A DNA stretch of 64,000 nt. It comes from Streptomyces roseolilacinus. Lineage in GTDB: Bacteria > Actinomycetota > Actinomycetes > Streptomycetales > Streptomycetaceae. The notes under the pieces are model-generated. The model did not search any database and was not told the DNA's origin. It saw only the letters and a program-made list of their open reading frames with translations. The stretch is taken from the NCBI RefSeq assembly GCF_014649335.1, contig NZ_BMSV01000006.1, positions 372,001-436,000 on the forward strand, written 5' to 3'. Below are positions 8,041-17,262 of the stretch, piece by piece; the stretch's first letter is position 1, and each line of letters begins with the position of its first letter. Both the position numbers and the translations under genes were made by a program.

Positions 8041-9459
8041 CTACCCCTTCACCACCCCCAGCGGCTCCAGCCGCGCCACCTTGCGGCACAGTCCCGCGCC
8101 CTCGCTCGCCTCGACGACCGCCGCCACGTCCTTGTACGCCTCCGGGACCTCCTCCGCGAGGCCGCGCATCGACAGCGGCCGCACCGCGATCCCCGCCCCC
8201 TCCAGCCGGGCCCGCAGCTCCTTGCCGGTGACCGTGCGGGCGGCCTGGTGGCGGCTCATGACGCGGCCGGCGCCGTGGCAGGTGGAGTGGAAGGCGTCCC
8301 CGCCCGGCACGCCCGCCAGCACGTACGACGCCGTGCCCATCGTGCCGGGGATGAGCACCGGCTGGCCCGCGTCCCGCAGGTCGGCGGGCAGGTCCGGGTG
8401 GCCGGGCGGGAACGCGCGCGTGGCGCCCTTGCGGTGCACGCACAGGCGGCGCGGCTCGCCGTCCACGGAGTGGGTCTCGATCTTGGCGAGGTTGTGCGAC
8501 ACGTCGTACACGAGGCCGAGCCGCACGCCCGCCTCCCGCCGGAACACCCGGCGCGCGGCGTGCGAGAGCAGCTGGCGGTTGGCGCGCGCGTAGTTCGCGG
8601 CGGCGGCCATCGCGCCGACGTAGGCGCGGCCCTCCGGCGAGTCGACGGGCGTGCAGGCCAGCTGCCGGTCGGGGACCTCGATGCCGTAGCGGGCCATCGC
8701 GCGGTCCATGGCGCGCACGTGGTCCGAGCAGATCTGGTGGCCCAGGCCGCGCGAACCGCAGTGGATCATCACGCAGACCTGTCCGGCGGCGATCCCGAAC
8801 GCCTCCGCGGCAGCGGTGTCGTACACCTCCGTGACCACCTGGACCTCCAGGAAGTGGTTGGCGGAGCCGAGGCTGCCGACCTGCCCGAGGCCGCGTTCGC
8901 GGGCCCGCGGGCCGACCTGGTCCACGTCGGCGTCGGCGACCGCGCCGCCGTCCTCGCAGCGCAGCAGGTCCCGCTCCTCGCCGTGGCCCTGCTCGACGGC
9001 GTACCGGGAGCCACCGCGCAGGACCCGCTCCAGTTCGGCGGTGCCGCCGAGCCGCCACACCCCGCCCGGCCCGGCGCCGCGCGGCACGGCGCGGCCCAGG
9101 CCGTCCATGACGGCGGCCAGGGCGGGGCGCAGGGCGCGGCGGTCGCAGTCGGCGGCCAGCAGCCGCACCCCGCAGGAGATGTCGAAGCCGACCCCGCCCG
9201 GCGAGACCACCCCGCCGGCGGCCACGTCGGTCGCGGCGACGCCGCCGATGGGGAAGCCGTAGCCCCAGTGGATGTCCGGCATGGCGTACGAGGCGCCGAC
9301 GATGCCCGGCAGGGTCGCGACGCCGGCGACCTGGCGCAGCGACTGCTCGGCGTCCCGCAGCAGCTCGCGGGAGGCGAACACCACACCGGGGACGCGCATG
9401 CCGTCGCGCGGTTCCACGCGGAACCGGTACGGGCGCTCCTCGACGACGTCCAGGTCCAC
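8041..9459 (-). CDS. rtcB: RtcB-type RNA-splicing ligase
   Basis: RNA ligase of 472 aa joining 2',3'-cyclic phosphate (or 3'-phosphate) to 5'-OH ends using GTP and Mn2+. Metal and nucleotide motifs are present in order: MPDIHWGYGFPIGG, GGVGFDISCGVRLL (metal Cys), SANHFLEVQ, MIHCGSRGLGHQ (metal His), YDVSHNLAKIE (metal His), HRKGATRAFPP and CHGAGRVMSR, which holds the guanylylated histidine. The GTG at 9459 is chosen because the conserved part begins there; GTG at 9507 would add 16 unconserved residues. The archease partner is convergent at 7497-7940. Substrates in Streptomyces are not settled; tRNA or stress-cleaved RNA repair is plausible. Confidence 0.93.
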   Translation of the reverse strand: MDLDVVEERPYRFRVEPRDGMRVPGVVFASRELLRDAEQSLRQVAGVATLPGIVGASYAMPDIHWGYGFPIGGVAATDVAAGGVVSPGGVGFDISCGVRLLAADCDRRALRPALAAVMDGLGRAVPRGAGPGGVWRLGGTAELERVLRGGSRYAVEQGHGEERDLLRCEDGGAVADADVDQVGPRARERGLGQVGSLGSANHFLEVQVVTEVYDTAAAEAFGIAAGQVCVMIHCGSRGLGHQICSDHVRAMDRAMARYGIEVPDRQLACTPVDSPEGRAYVGAMAAAANYARANRQLLSHAARRVFRREAGVRLGLVYDVSHNLAKIETHSVDGEPRRLCVHRKGATRAFPPGHPDLPADLRDAGQPVLIPGTMGTASYVLAGVPGGDAFHSTCHGAGRVMSRHQAARTVTGKELRARLEGAGIAVRPLSMRGLAEEVPEAYKDVAAVVEASEGAGLCRKVARLEPLGVVKG

Positions 9460-9519
9460 CCGCTCCCGGTACCCCCCGTCGGGCACCCCACACCGCGCGG
9501 CGGGCACCGGGGCGGGGCG

Positions 9520-10668
9520 TCACACGGCGCGGTGCAGCAGGAAGGCCAGCAGCGCCTCGAGGTCGCGGGAGGCGCCGGGGGCGAGGGGCACGCCGCGCAG
9601 GTGGCGGCGGGCGGCGGCCAGCTGCCGCCGCGCCTCGCCCAGGGCGGCGTCGCGTCCGCCGGCCCGTTCGACGAGCTCGGCGGCGCGGGCGGCGGCGAGC
9701 TCGTCGAGGGTGCCCGCCGGGCCGGGCGCGTCGAGCAGGGCGGCCAGTTCGCGGGCGGCGGGCGTGCCGGCGGCGAGGGCCGCCAGGACCGGGTACGTCT
9801 TCTTCCGCCGGCGCAGGTCGCCGTGGACGGGCTTGCCGGTCACCGCCGGGTCGCCCCAGGCGCCCAGCAGGTCGTCGACGGCCTGGAAGGCCACGCCCAG
9901 GTGCCGCCCGGCCCGGTCCAGGGCGGTGACCGTCGCGTCGGGCGCCCCGGCGAGCAGCGCCCCGAGGGCGGCCGCGCAGCCGAGGAGGGCGCCGGTCTTG
10001 TGCTCGGCCATCGACCGGTACGCGTCGGGCCGCACCGCGTCGGGTCCGGTCCAGGGGCGGTCCTCGAAGCACAGGTCCTCCGCCTGGCCGCGCACGAGGT
10101 CGGTGAGCGTCCCGCTCAGGCGCCGCACGGCCGGGCCGGTGTGCGCGCCGGGGACCTCCGCGAGGCACTGCACGGCGAGCGCGAACAGGGCGTCGCCGGC
10201 GAGGACGGCCGGGCCGGTGCCGTACGCCTTCCACACCGTCGCGCGCTGCCGGCGCACGGCGTCGCCGTCCATGATGTCGTCGTGGAGCAGCGAGAAGGCG
10301 TGGACCAGCTCCACGGCCACCGCGCCCGGCACGGCGACCCGCCCGTCCGCGCCGACCGCCTCGGCGCCCAGCACGGCGAGGGCCTGCCGGACGCCCTTCC
10401 CCTCGGACGCGCCGGGGTCGGGCGTACCGGTCACGTCGCCCCAGCCGAGGGAGAACGCGGCCATCTCCCCGGTCCACGGGTGCAGCCGCCCGACGGCGCC
10501 GGCGAGCGCGGGCCGCACGAGGGCCCGGCAGCGCAGGAGGAGCGCACCGGCCCCGGCGTGCGCACCACCCACCGCCACCGCACCCGCCACCGCACCCGCA
10601 CCGGAGGCGCCGGGCCGGGTGTCCGCGTCCGTCACGGCCACCGTCGTCGGAACCGGCACCGAACTCAT
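9520..10668 (-). CDS. Polyprenyl diphosphate synthase (GGPP/FPP synthase-like)
   Basis: Trans-prenyltransferase of 382 aa. The first Asp-rich motif lies in LVHAFSLLHDDIMDGD and the second in VAFQAVDDLLGAWGDP, followed by GDLRRRKKTYPV, as in actinobacterial GGPP synthases. It condenses isopentenyl diphosphate with allylic diphosphates. The N-terminal 40 residues are an Ala/Gly-rich extension. The ATG at 10668 overlaps the stop of the upstream TPR gene by four bases, so the two are translationally coupled. No terpene cyclase is in the window; chain length cannot be set from the sequence alone. Confidence 0.88.
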   Translation of the reverse strand: MSSVPVPTTVAVTDADTRPGASGAGAVAGAVAVGGAHAGAGALLLRCRALVRPALAGAVGRLHPWTGEMAAFSLGWGDVTGTPDPGASEGKGVRQALAVLGAEAVGADGRVAVPGAVAVELVHAFSLLHDDIMDGDAVRRQRATVWKAYGTGPAVLAGDALFALAVQCLAEVPGAHTGPAVRRLSGTLTDLVRGQAEDLCFEDRPWTGPDAVRPDAYRSMAEHKTGALLGCAAALGALLAGAPDATVTALDRAGRHLGVAFQAVDDLLGAWGDPAVTGKPVHGDLRRRKKTYPVLAALAAGTPAARELAALLDAPGPAGTLDELAAARAAELVERAGGRDAALGEARRQLAAARRHLRGVPLAPGASRDLEALLAFLLHRAV

Positions 10669-11756
10669 CGCCCCGCCCCCGCCCCACCGGTCGGCAACGG
10701 CCCCACGCCCAGCTCGGCGGCGGCCTTCTCCACCATGTCGCGGGCGTGGCGCAGCCCGATCCGGTCCAGGGTGCCGCGCAGCTCCGCCAGCTCGGCGGCC
10801 GTCTCGGCGGCGTCGCGGCCCAGCCGGGCGCGGGACTTGGCCAGGCCCAGCCGGGACAGCGCCGTACCGCGCGGCTCGTCCATGGCGCGGAACCCCTCCA
10901 GCGCCCGCGCGTACACGTCGCGCGCCTCCTCGTACCGGCCGGCCCGGTACAGGACGTTGCCGCGCATCTTGTGGTTGTACGCCAGGGCGCTCGACAGCTT
11001 CATGTCGCGGCACGCCACCTCGGCCTCCGACAGCAGCCGCAGCGCCCGCTCCACGTCCCCGTCCCGCACGGACACCACGTCGGCGATCCCGCGCAGCGCC
11101 CACGCCCAGCCGCGCCGGTCCTCGGCCCGCTCGGCGGTCTCGGCGGCCTCCTCGAACAGGGCGAGCGCCGTGTCGTACGAGCCGGTGTTCCGGTGCATCT
11201 GGGCGATGCCCTCCAGCGCCCACACCGTGTGCCGGGCCTCGCCGCGCCGCCGGGCCTCGGCGAGGAGCTGCTCGTGGAGCTCGCCGACGGCCTGGTAGTC
11301 GCCCTGTATCCGCCCGGTCTCGGCGAGCCCCGCCAGGGAGTACCCGCGGACGACGACGTCCCCGCCGCGCTCGCCCGCCTCCGCCGCGAGCCGCAGCAGC
11401 CGGTACGCGAGGGCGAGGGCGCCGCGCTGCCGCGCGAGGGTGCCGCCGCTCCACAGGGCCCACGCCATGGCCCCCACGTCCCCGGCGTCCCGCGCGGTCC
11501 GGTAGCTGGCCTTCCACGCCCGGTCGGCTTCCTCGACGCGCCCGAGCCGCCGGTACGCCTCCGCGACCGCGAGACCGCACCGCGCCACCTCCCGCAGCTC
11601 CCCGGCGGCCTCGGCGGCCCGCAGCTCCCGGATGCCGTGTTCCAGGACCTCGGTCAGCGAGGAGTTCACCGACAGCGACCCGAGGGCCCCCTGGTACTCG
11701 GGCGCGAACGCCTTCCCCCGCACCGCCGAACCCACCGTCTCCACTGTCTGACTCAC
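10665..11756 (-). CDS. Tetratricopeptide-repeat protein coupled to prenyl synthase
   Basis: Protein of 363 aa built mostly of TPR-like helical pairs from about residue 40 to 330 (EAYRRLGRVEEADRAWKASY, MHRNTGSYDTALALFEEA, NVLYRAGRYEEARDVYARAL). No signal peptide or catalytic domain is visible. GTG at 11756 with GGAAG seven bases upstream is preferred to GTG at 11762. The final ATGA is shared with the prenyl-synthase start, so the two proteins are probably made in fixed ratio and may interact. TPRs usually mediate protein contacts; the partner here is inferred only from coupling. Confidence 0.8.
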   Translation of the reverse strand: MSQTVETVGSAVRGKAFAPEYQGALGSLSVNSSLTEVLEHGIRELRAAEAAGELREVARCGLAVAEAYRRLGRVEEADRAWKASYRTARDAGDVGAMAWALWSGGTLARQRGALALAYRLLRLAAEAGERGGDVVVRGYSLAGLAETGRIQGDYQAVGELHEQLLAEARRRGEARHTVWALEGIAQMHRNTGSYDTALALFEEAAETAERAEDRRGWAWALRGIADVVSVRDGDVERALRLLSEAEVACRDMKLSSALAYNHKMRGNVLYRAGRYEEARDVYARALEGFRAMDEPRGTALSRLGLAKSRARLGRDAAETAAELAELRGTLDRIGLRHARDMVEKAAAELGVGPLPTGGAGAGR

Positions 11757-12046
11757 TGTCACTTCCGTTCGCCGGTCGTCTTCTTACTGGTCAAGACGGT
11801 ATGAGCGAACAAAGGTTCCACGAGTCCGTCCACGTGTGGGTCGGGCGTCATCCCTGAGTGCTACGCCGCCACGGAGGGTCCTCATCGAGACGTACGGGAA
11901 CGGCGGGACGACTTCCGCCGGTTCGCCACCGAGGCGGGTGTCCGGCCGCTAGGGTTCCGGTTGAGGTGATCGTGTGACGCACCACACAGTTCACGTGCCG
12001 GGCCGCCGGGGTGCGTCCCGTCGCGGCCGTGCATCCGGGGGGTCAC
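11757..12046. other. Divergent intergenic region between TPR and TerD genes
   Basis: 290 bp without a supportable gene. AT-richer patches near 11760-11815 (TCTTACTGGTCAAGACGGTATGAG) are the likely promoter zone for the leftward TPR/prenyl-synthase pair. Confidence 0.35.
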
Positions 12047-14101
12047 GTGCACGAGATGGTCAGGGGCGCCAACGTCGGTCTGGCGGACCTCGGTGAGGAC
12101 ACCGGCTCGGTGGTGCTGAGCCTGGGGTGGAGCAGCCCGTCCGGGGAGGGCGACGCGGACGTCTCCGTCCTGCTGCTGAACGCGGAGGGGAAGGTGCGCA
12201 GCGACGCCGACTTCTACTTCTACAACCACCCCGTGGCCGCGGACGGCAGCGTGCAGCTGCTCGGCAAGACGCCGGCCGCCGACGGCAGCGAGGACCGCAT
12301 CGGCTTCGACCTGGGCGCGGTCCCGCCGGACGTCGAGCGGGTCGTCGTGGCCGCCAGCCGCTACGGGGAGGCGCGCTTCGGCGACCTCGACGACGTGCGG
12401 CTGACGCTGGCGGCCGGGTCGGGGGAGACGCTGCTGCGGTTCGCGGTGGACGACGCGGGGGCGGTGAGCGCGTTCATCTTCGGGGAGCTGTACCGCCGCG
12501 GCGGGGAGTGGAGGTTCCGGGCGGTGGGGCAGGGGTACGCGTCGGGGCTGGCCGGTCTCGCGGCCGACTTCGGCGTCGACGTCGAGGACGACGCGGCGGA
12601 GGAGGCCCAGGCGCGGGAGCAGGCGGAGGGGCCGGACACGTCGGACACGTCGGACGCGCCGGGCGCGCCCGACGCCGCGGCCGTGCTCGCGGCGATCCCG
12701 GCGCCGAGGGAGCCCCGCGAGGCGGTGACCGCCGCCCCGCCGGGCGGGCCGGGGAGGACGCCCCGCCCGCGTACCGCCAAGAAGAAGGTCACCCTGCCCA
12801 GGGCTCCGAGGAGGTCGCTCGCCGAGAGCGACGCGTGGCGCACCGCCCGGCTCTTCCCCGCGTCGGCGCTGAGGAGCGACCGCGAGCGGGAGACGCGGGC
12901 GACCTCCGTGCTGCTGTCCGTGATGGCGCAGGTCCCGGAGTTCGGCCGCCGGCTGACCGCCGGGTTCGGGGCGCCGGCCGGGCGGACGGAGACGTTCACG
13001 GAGGTGTCACTGCCGCACGGGGACACCCCCAGGCGCCCCGACGGGATCATCCGGGTCGAGCGCGCCGGCAAGCTGTGGACGGCGCTGGTCGAGACGAAGA
13101 CGAACGGCAACGCCCTCCGGTCCGAACAGGTGCAGGCGTACACGGACATCGCCGCCCGCCGCGGTTACGAGGCGGTGCTGACGCTCTCCAACGACGTGGC
13201 GCTGGAGGGCCGCCCGCTGGTCGACGTCCGGACGGACGGGCGCCGCAAGCACAAGGTCGCCCTGTGGCACCTCTCGTGGGCCGAGGTCGCGCACCAGGCG
13301 CAGATGCTGATCCGCCACGAGGGCGTGGGCAACGCCGCGCACGCCTGGCTGCTCCAGGAGCTGCTGCACTACCTCCAGCACGAGAACTCCGGGTGCCACG
13401 GCTTCCAGAACATGGGGGCGGCGTGGGTGCCGGTGCGCCGTGCGATCGACGAGGAGACCCTGTGCCAGGGCGACCCGCGCGCCCTGGAGGTCGTGGAGAG
13501 CTGGGAGCGGCTGGTGCGGCAGGTGTGCCTGCGCCTGGGCGGGGAGTTGGGGCAGAAGGTGCTGCCCGTGCAGCGCAGCCGGCGCGGTGCCGACCCGCAG
13601 GCGCGGCGCGCCGGGCTGGCGGACCAGCTGTGCGCGGAGGGGCGGCTGCACGCGGAGGTGCGCATCGACGGCACGCCGGGCGTCCTGGCGCTCGTGGCGG
13701 ACCTGCGGACGCAGAAGCTGCGTACGTCGATCGAGGTGGAGGCGCCGGAGCAGGGCTACCCGCTGACCCGGGCGAAGCGCCTGGTCCGGCAGCTCGCGGC
13801 GGCGCCCGCGGACCTCCACGTCGAGACGCTCGTCGAAGGCCAGGGCGCCGGCCCGCGCGGCACCCTGGAGCGACTCCGGCCCGAGCCCGCCGACCTGCTG
13901 CCGAAGGACGGCGCCCGGATCACCGGGTTCCGGCTGTCCCTGTTCAAGGGCATGGGCACGAGCCGCGGCAACGCGGAGACGGGCTTCATCCGCAGCGTCG
14001 ACCAGGCGGTGGACCGCTTCCACGCCCAGGTCGTCACCGCTCTCGACACCCGCGCCCCCCGCCGCGCCGCCCGGACCGAGGAGCGGCCGGCGGGGGTGTG
14101 A
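12047..14101 (+). CDS. TerD-domain protein fused to a PD-(D/E)XK nuclease-like domain
   Basis: Protein of 684 aa. Residues 1-195 are a TerD/TerZ stress-response domain (LSLGWSSP, DADVSVLLLNAEGKVRSDAD, then VAASRYGEARFGDLDDVRL) with acidic Ca2+-binding positions. An acidic/Ala-Pro linker (about 200-270) precedes a domain that looks like a restriction-endonuclease fold: PDG with D332, then LVETKTNGNAL with E349 and K351, followed by the helix EQVQAYTDIA. A further 250 residues have no recognised domain. GTG at 12047 follows GGGGGGT; an ATG nine bases later is possible. The nuclease assignment is from motif spacing only. Confidence 0.8.
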   Translation: MHEMVRGANVGLADLGEDTGSVVLSLGWSSPSGEGDADVSVLLLNAEGKVRSDADFYFYNHPVAADGSVQLLGKTPAADGSEDRIGFDLGAVPPDVERVVVAASRYGEARFGDLDDVRLTLAAGSGETLLRFAVDDAGAVSAFIFGELYRRGGEWRFRAVGQGYASGLAGLAADFGVDVEDDAAEEAQAREQAEGPDTSDTSDAPGAPDAAAVLAAIPAPREPREAVTAAPPGGPGRTPRPRTAKKKVTLPRAPRRSLAESDAWRTARLFPASALRSDRERETRATSVLLSVMAQVPEFGRRLTAGFGAPAGRTETFTEVSLPHGDTPRRPDGIIRVERAGKLWTALVETKTNGNALRSEQVQAYTDIAARRGYEAVLTLSNDVALEGRPLVDVRTDGRRKHKVALWHLSWAEVAHQAQMLIRHEGVGNAAHAWLLQELLHYLQHENSGCHGFQNMGAAWVPVRRAIDEETLCQGDPRALEVVESWERLVRQVCLRLGGELGQKVLPVQRSRRGADPQARRAGLADQLCAEGRLHAEVRIDGTPGVLALVADLRTQKLRTSIEVEAPEQGYPLTRAKRLVRQLAAAPADLHVETLVEGQGAGPRGTLERLRPEPADLLPKDGARITGFRLSLFKGMGTSRGNAETGFIRSVDQAVDRFHAQVVTALDTRAPRRAARTEERPAGV

Positions 14102-14138
14102 GCCGTGCGCGCCGGGCCCGCTCCCCGGCCCGGCGCCG

Positions 14139-15032
14139 TCACCCGGTGAGGGCGGTGGCGTCCAGGTGGGAGAGGCGGGCGGGGTCGGTGAGGATGTCCA
14201 GGGCGGTGATGCGGCCCGCGTGGACGGTGAAGGACATCACCGAGACCACGCGGCCGTCCGTCACCGCCAGGACGCCCGGCGTGCCGTTGACCAGGACCGG
14301 GTGGGCGGCCTCGGCGAGACGGGCGAAGACGAGGGCCTGGGAGGCGACGGTGGCCGCGCCGCGGCGCAGGAGGCTCGGGCGCAGGGCGCCGCCGTCGGAG
14401 CGGGCCAGCACGTCCGGAGCGAGCACGGCGACGAGCGCGTCGAGGTCGCCGCCGCGGGCCGCCGCCAGGAACGCGTCCACGACCTCCCGGCGGCGGGCCG
14501 GATCGCCGTCGGGCGGGGGCGCCGAGGACCGGACGCGGCGGCGGGCGCGGCTGGCGAGCTGCCGGGTCGACGCCGCCGTGCGGTCCAGTACCTCCGCGAT
14601 GTCCTCGAACGGCACCGCGAACAGGTCGTGCAGCACGAACGCGAGCCGCTCGGCCGGGGCGAGCGTGTCCAGGACGATCATCAGGGCGATGCCGACCTCG
14701 TCGGCGACCAGCGCCGCCTGCTCCGGGTCGGGCCCGGACGCGCGGCTGACGACCGGGTCGGGGAGCCGTACCCGCCCGTCCTCGCCGTGCAGCGGCTCCT
14801 CGCGGCGCGCCGTGCGGGTGCGGAGCTGGTCCAGGCATATCCGGCCGACGACGGTGGTCAGCCAGCCGCCGAGGTTCCGTACCTCGGCGGAGTCGGCGCG
14901 GCCCAGCCGTAACCACGCCTCCTGCACCGCGTCCTCCGCCTCGCCCAGCGAGCCCAGCATCCGGTAGGCCACGGCCCGCAGCCGGGAGCGGTGCTCCTCG
15001 AACCGCCGTGCCAGGTCAGGGGTTTCGTCCAT
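14139..15032 (-). CDS. ECF sigma factor with C-terminal SnoaL domain (ECF41/SigJ-like)
   Basis: RNA polymerase sigma factor of 297 aa. Region 2 spans about 5-75 (YRMLGSLGEAEDAVQEAWLR) and region 4 about 115-170 (LAPAERLAFVLHDLFAVPFE, IAEVLDRTAASTRQLASRAR). The last 100 residues form a SnoaL-like domain with ARSDGGA, which in ECF41 sigma factors replaces an anti-sigma factor. The linker RLPDPV also matches that group. ATG at 15032 follows GAGGAC. The expected ECF41 target, a carboxymuconolactone-decarboxylase/oxidoreductase gene, is not adjacent. Confidence 0.87.
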   Translation of the reverse strand: MDETPDLARRFEEHRSRLRAVAYRMLGSLGEAEDAVQEAWLRLGRADSAEVRNLGGWLTTVVGRICLDQLRTRTARREEPLHGEDGRVRLPDPVVSRASGPDPEQAALVADEVGIALMIVLDTLAPAERLAFVLHDLFAVPFEDIAEVLDRTAASTRQLASRARRRVRSSAPPPDGDPARRREVVDAFLAAARGGDLDALVAVLAPDVLARSDGGALRPSLLRRGAATVASQALVFARLAEAAHPVLVNGTPGVLAVTDGRVVSVMSFTVHAGRITALDILTDPARLSHLDATALTG

Positions 15033-15141
15033 GCGTCGTCCTCGTCCCGCGGATCCGTCGGTGTCGCGGTGACGGACGATACGGGGTGCCGCCCGGGTGC
15101 GGTGGGCGGTGGCGGGAGACCGCCGGGCCCGGCGCCGGGGG

Positions 15142-15441
15142 TCAGACGGTCCTGGGGCGGTTCGCCGGAAGGCTCAGGACCGCGCCGCCGCCCGCCTGCA
15201 CGAGCTCCACCGCCCACTGGTGCAGCGCGCGGCTCTCCTCCTCGGAGTGGCACGGCACGGGGCTGCCGGCCATCGTGTACCAGTCGGAGCCGCCGCTGTA
15301 CTGGACCGCGACGTCCGCCTCGGTCCCGTACCAGGTGGTGTGCACGCTCAGGTTCCCCGTGAGCACTCCCAGTTCGACGGTGCGGACGCCCCCCGTGCCC
15401 GAGAAGACGTTGACCGTCGTCCATGACGCCCAGCCGGTCAT
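15142..15441 (-). CDS. Small hypothetical protein
   Basis: A 99-aa protein beginning MTGWASWTTVNVFSGTGGVR. The pattern suggests a beta-rich fold (VELGVLTGNLSVHTTWYG, ADVAVQYSGGSDWYTMAG) followed by an amphipathic helix (SRALHQWAVELVQAG). The ATG at 15441 has AAGGGG at a suitable distance, and codon use is strongly Streptomyces-like. It has no signal peptide. I do not recognise the family. Confidence 0.6.
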   Translation of the reverse strand: MTGWASWTTVNVFSGTGGVRTVELGVLTGNLSVHTTWYGTEADVAVQYSGGSDWYTMAGSPVPCHSEEESRALHQWAVELVQAGGGAVLSLPANRPRTV

Positions 15442-15642
15442 AGCCGCACCCCTTTCGCCGTACCGCGTGCCCGCCGGAGGGACGGTGGCGCTGGTCAGAG
15501 GCGTAATGTGAGGTTTGTCCAGCGCTTCCCGGGAAAGTCGGAGAGCGTTCGTCGGTCCTAGCAACCACCATGCGCTCGGTGTCCGGGCCGCGTCGACCGG
15601 AGCGGCGCGGAGCCCCGCAGCGCCCTCGGACCGGGAGGCCCC

Positions 15643-17245
15643 ATGGATTCCGAGAAGGCCCCGGACCGGCCCCCCGCCCCGGACGAGTCCCGCACCGGGA
15701 AGCCGGCCCCCGCGGGCACGGAGCCGCTCCGCAGGACGCCGGCCGCCGACCCCGCCCCCGGCGCGCACTCCGCCCTCGGCGCGGAGCTGTCCCTGGCCCC
15801 CCACCCGCCCCCCGACACCGCCCCTGCCACCGATCCGCCCTCCGCCGCCGATCCGCCCCCCGCCGCCGACCCGCCCCCCGACCCCGCCCTCGCCGTCCCC
15901 GTCGCGGAACCACCGCGAGGGGCCCGGGAGCCGCAGGAGCCGGTCTGGGCGGGGGACCGCCTGCGGGGCCTCCTCGACGCCGTCATGGCCATCAGCGGCG
16001 AACTGGAGCTGCCCCTCGTGCTGCACCGCATCGTCCGCACCGCCCACGGACCTCCTCCACGCCCGCTACGGCGCCCTCGGCGTGCTGAACGAGGACGGCA
16101 CCGAACTGGCCGAGTTCCTCACCGTCGGCCTCACCGACCGGGAGCGCGCCGACCTCGCGGGCGTCGGCCCGCCGCACGGCCGCGGCCTCCTCGGCACCCT
16201 CATCCGCCACCCCGAACCGCTCCGCGTCGACGACATCCGCGCCCATCCGCACTCCGCCGGCTTCCCGCCCGGCCACCCCCCGATGCGCACCCTCCTCGGC
16301 GTCGCCGTCAGCGTCCGCGGCGAGACCTACGGCGACCTGTACCTCTCCGACCGCCTCGACGGTCGCCCCTTCGACGCCCACGACCAGGACATCGTCGTCG
16401 CCCTCGCCGGCGCCGCGGGCGTCGCCATCGAGAACGCCCGCCTCTTCGAGCAGGTCCGCGCCGGCGCCGAGCAGTTCCAGCGCCTGCTCCTCCCGCGCCT
16501 GCCCGGCCTGCGCCCCTACGAGGGCGCCGCCGTGTACCGGCCCGCCGCCCGCCCCGCGCACGTCGGCGGCGACTGGTACGACGCCGTCCTGCTGCCCGAC
16601 GGGGCGTGCGGCGCCGTCATCGGCGACGTCGTCGGCCACGACCTCCGGGCCGCCGCCGCGATGGCCCAGACCCGCAACATGCTCCGCGCGCTCCTGTACG
16701 ACCGGTGCGGCCCGCCCGGCGCGGTCCTCACCGCCCTCGACCACACCCTCCACGCCATCACCGACACCCCCGTCACCACCGTCTGCCTCGCCCGCGTCCA
16801 GCCGGCCGGCGACGGGGACGGGTGGGAGCTGTGCTGGAGCAGCGCCGGCCACCTGCCGCCGCTGCTCCTCGCGCCCGGCGACCACCCCCGGTACCTGGAC
16901 GCCGAGCCCGGCCTGCCCCTCGGCGTCGACCCCCACCGGCCGCGCCCCGACCACACGAGCCCGCTGCCGCCCGGCGCGGTCCTGCTGTTCTTCACCGACG
17001 GCCTCGTCGAGCACCCGAGGCACCCCATCGACCGCGGCCTGGACGCCCTCGCGGCGCTCGCCGCCCCGCTCGGCGGGCGGCCGCTCGACGAGCTGTGCCG
17101 CGCCCTGTGCGCGGCGCGCCCCGGCGACGGCCACGACGACGTGGCGATGCTCGCCCTCCGGGTCCCGACGGCGCCCCCGTCCCGCGTATATCCGGCGGAA
17201 TCGAGGGGACCCGGGAAAGCAGGGACACGCAGCCGCGAGCCATGA
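15643..17245 (+). pseudogene. GAF-SpoIIE (PP2C) phosphatase gene with a one-base frameshift
   Basis: Two overlapping frames together make a complete protein. The first, from ATG 15643 (GGGAGG site), encodes a Pro-rich leader and the start of a GAF domain up to HRIVRTA. The second continues exactly where expected from about 16046: DLLHARYGALGVLNEDGTEL, then IENARLFEQV, and a SpoIIE/PP2C domain (HVGGDWYDAVLLPDG, GDVVGHDLRAAAAMAQ, FTDGLVEHP, DGHDDVAMLAL). Removing one C from the CCC at 16043-16045 restores the frame. It is either a recent inactivation or a sequencing error in a GC run. An intact protein would be a Ser/Thr phosphatase acting on anti-sigma-factor antagonists; the C-terminal 380 residues look fully conserved. 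Confidence 0.8.
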
Positions 17246-17262
17246 GGATGGGGTGTACGCGT

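Noticed and set aside
7969..11298. Plus-strand frame of 1109 codons
   Set aside because: Antisense to RtcB, prenyl synthase and TPR genes, whose motifs are unmistakable.
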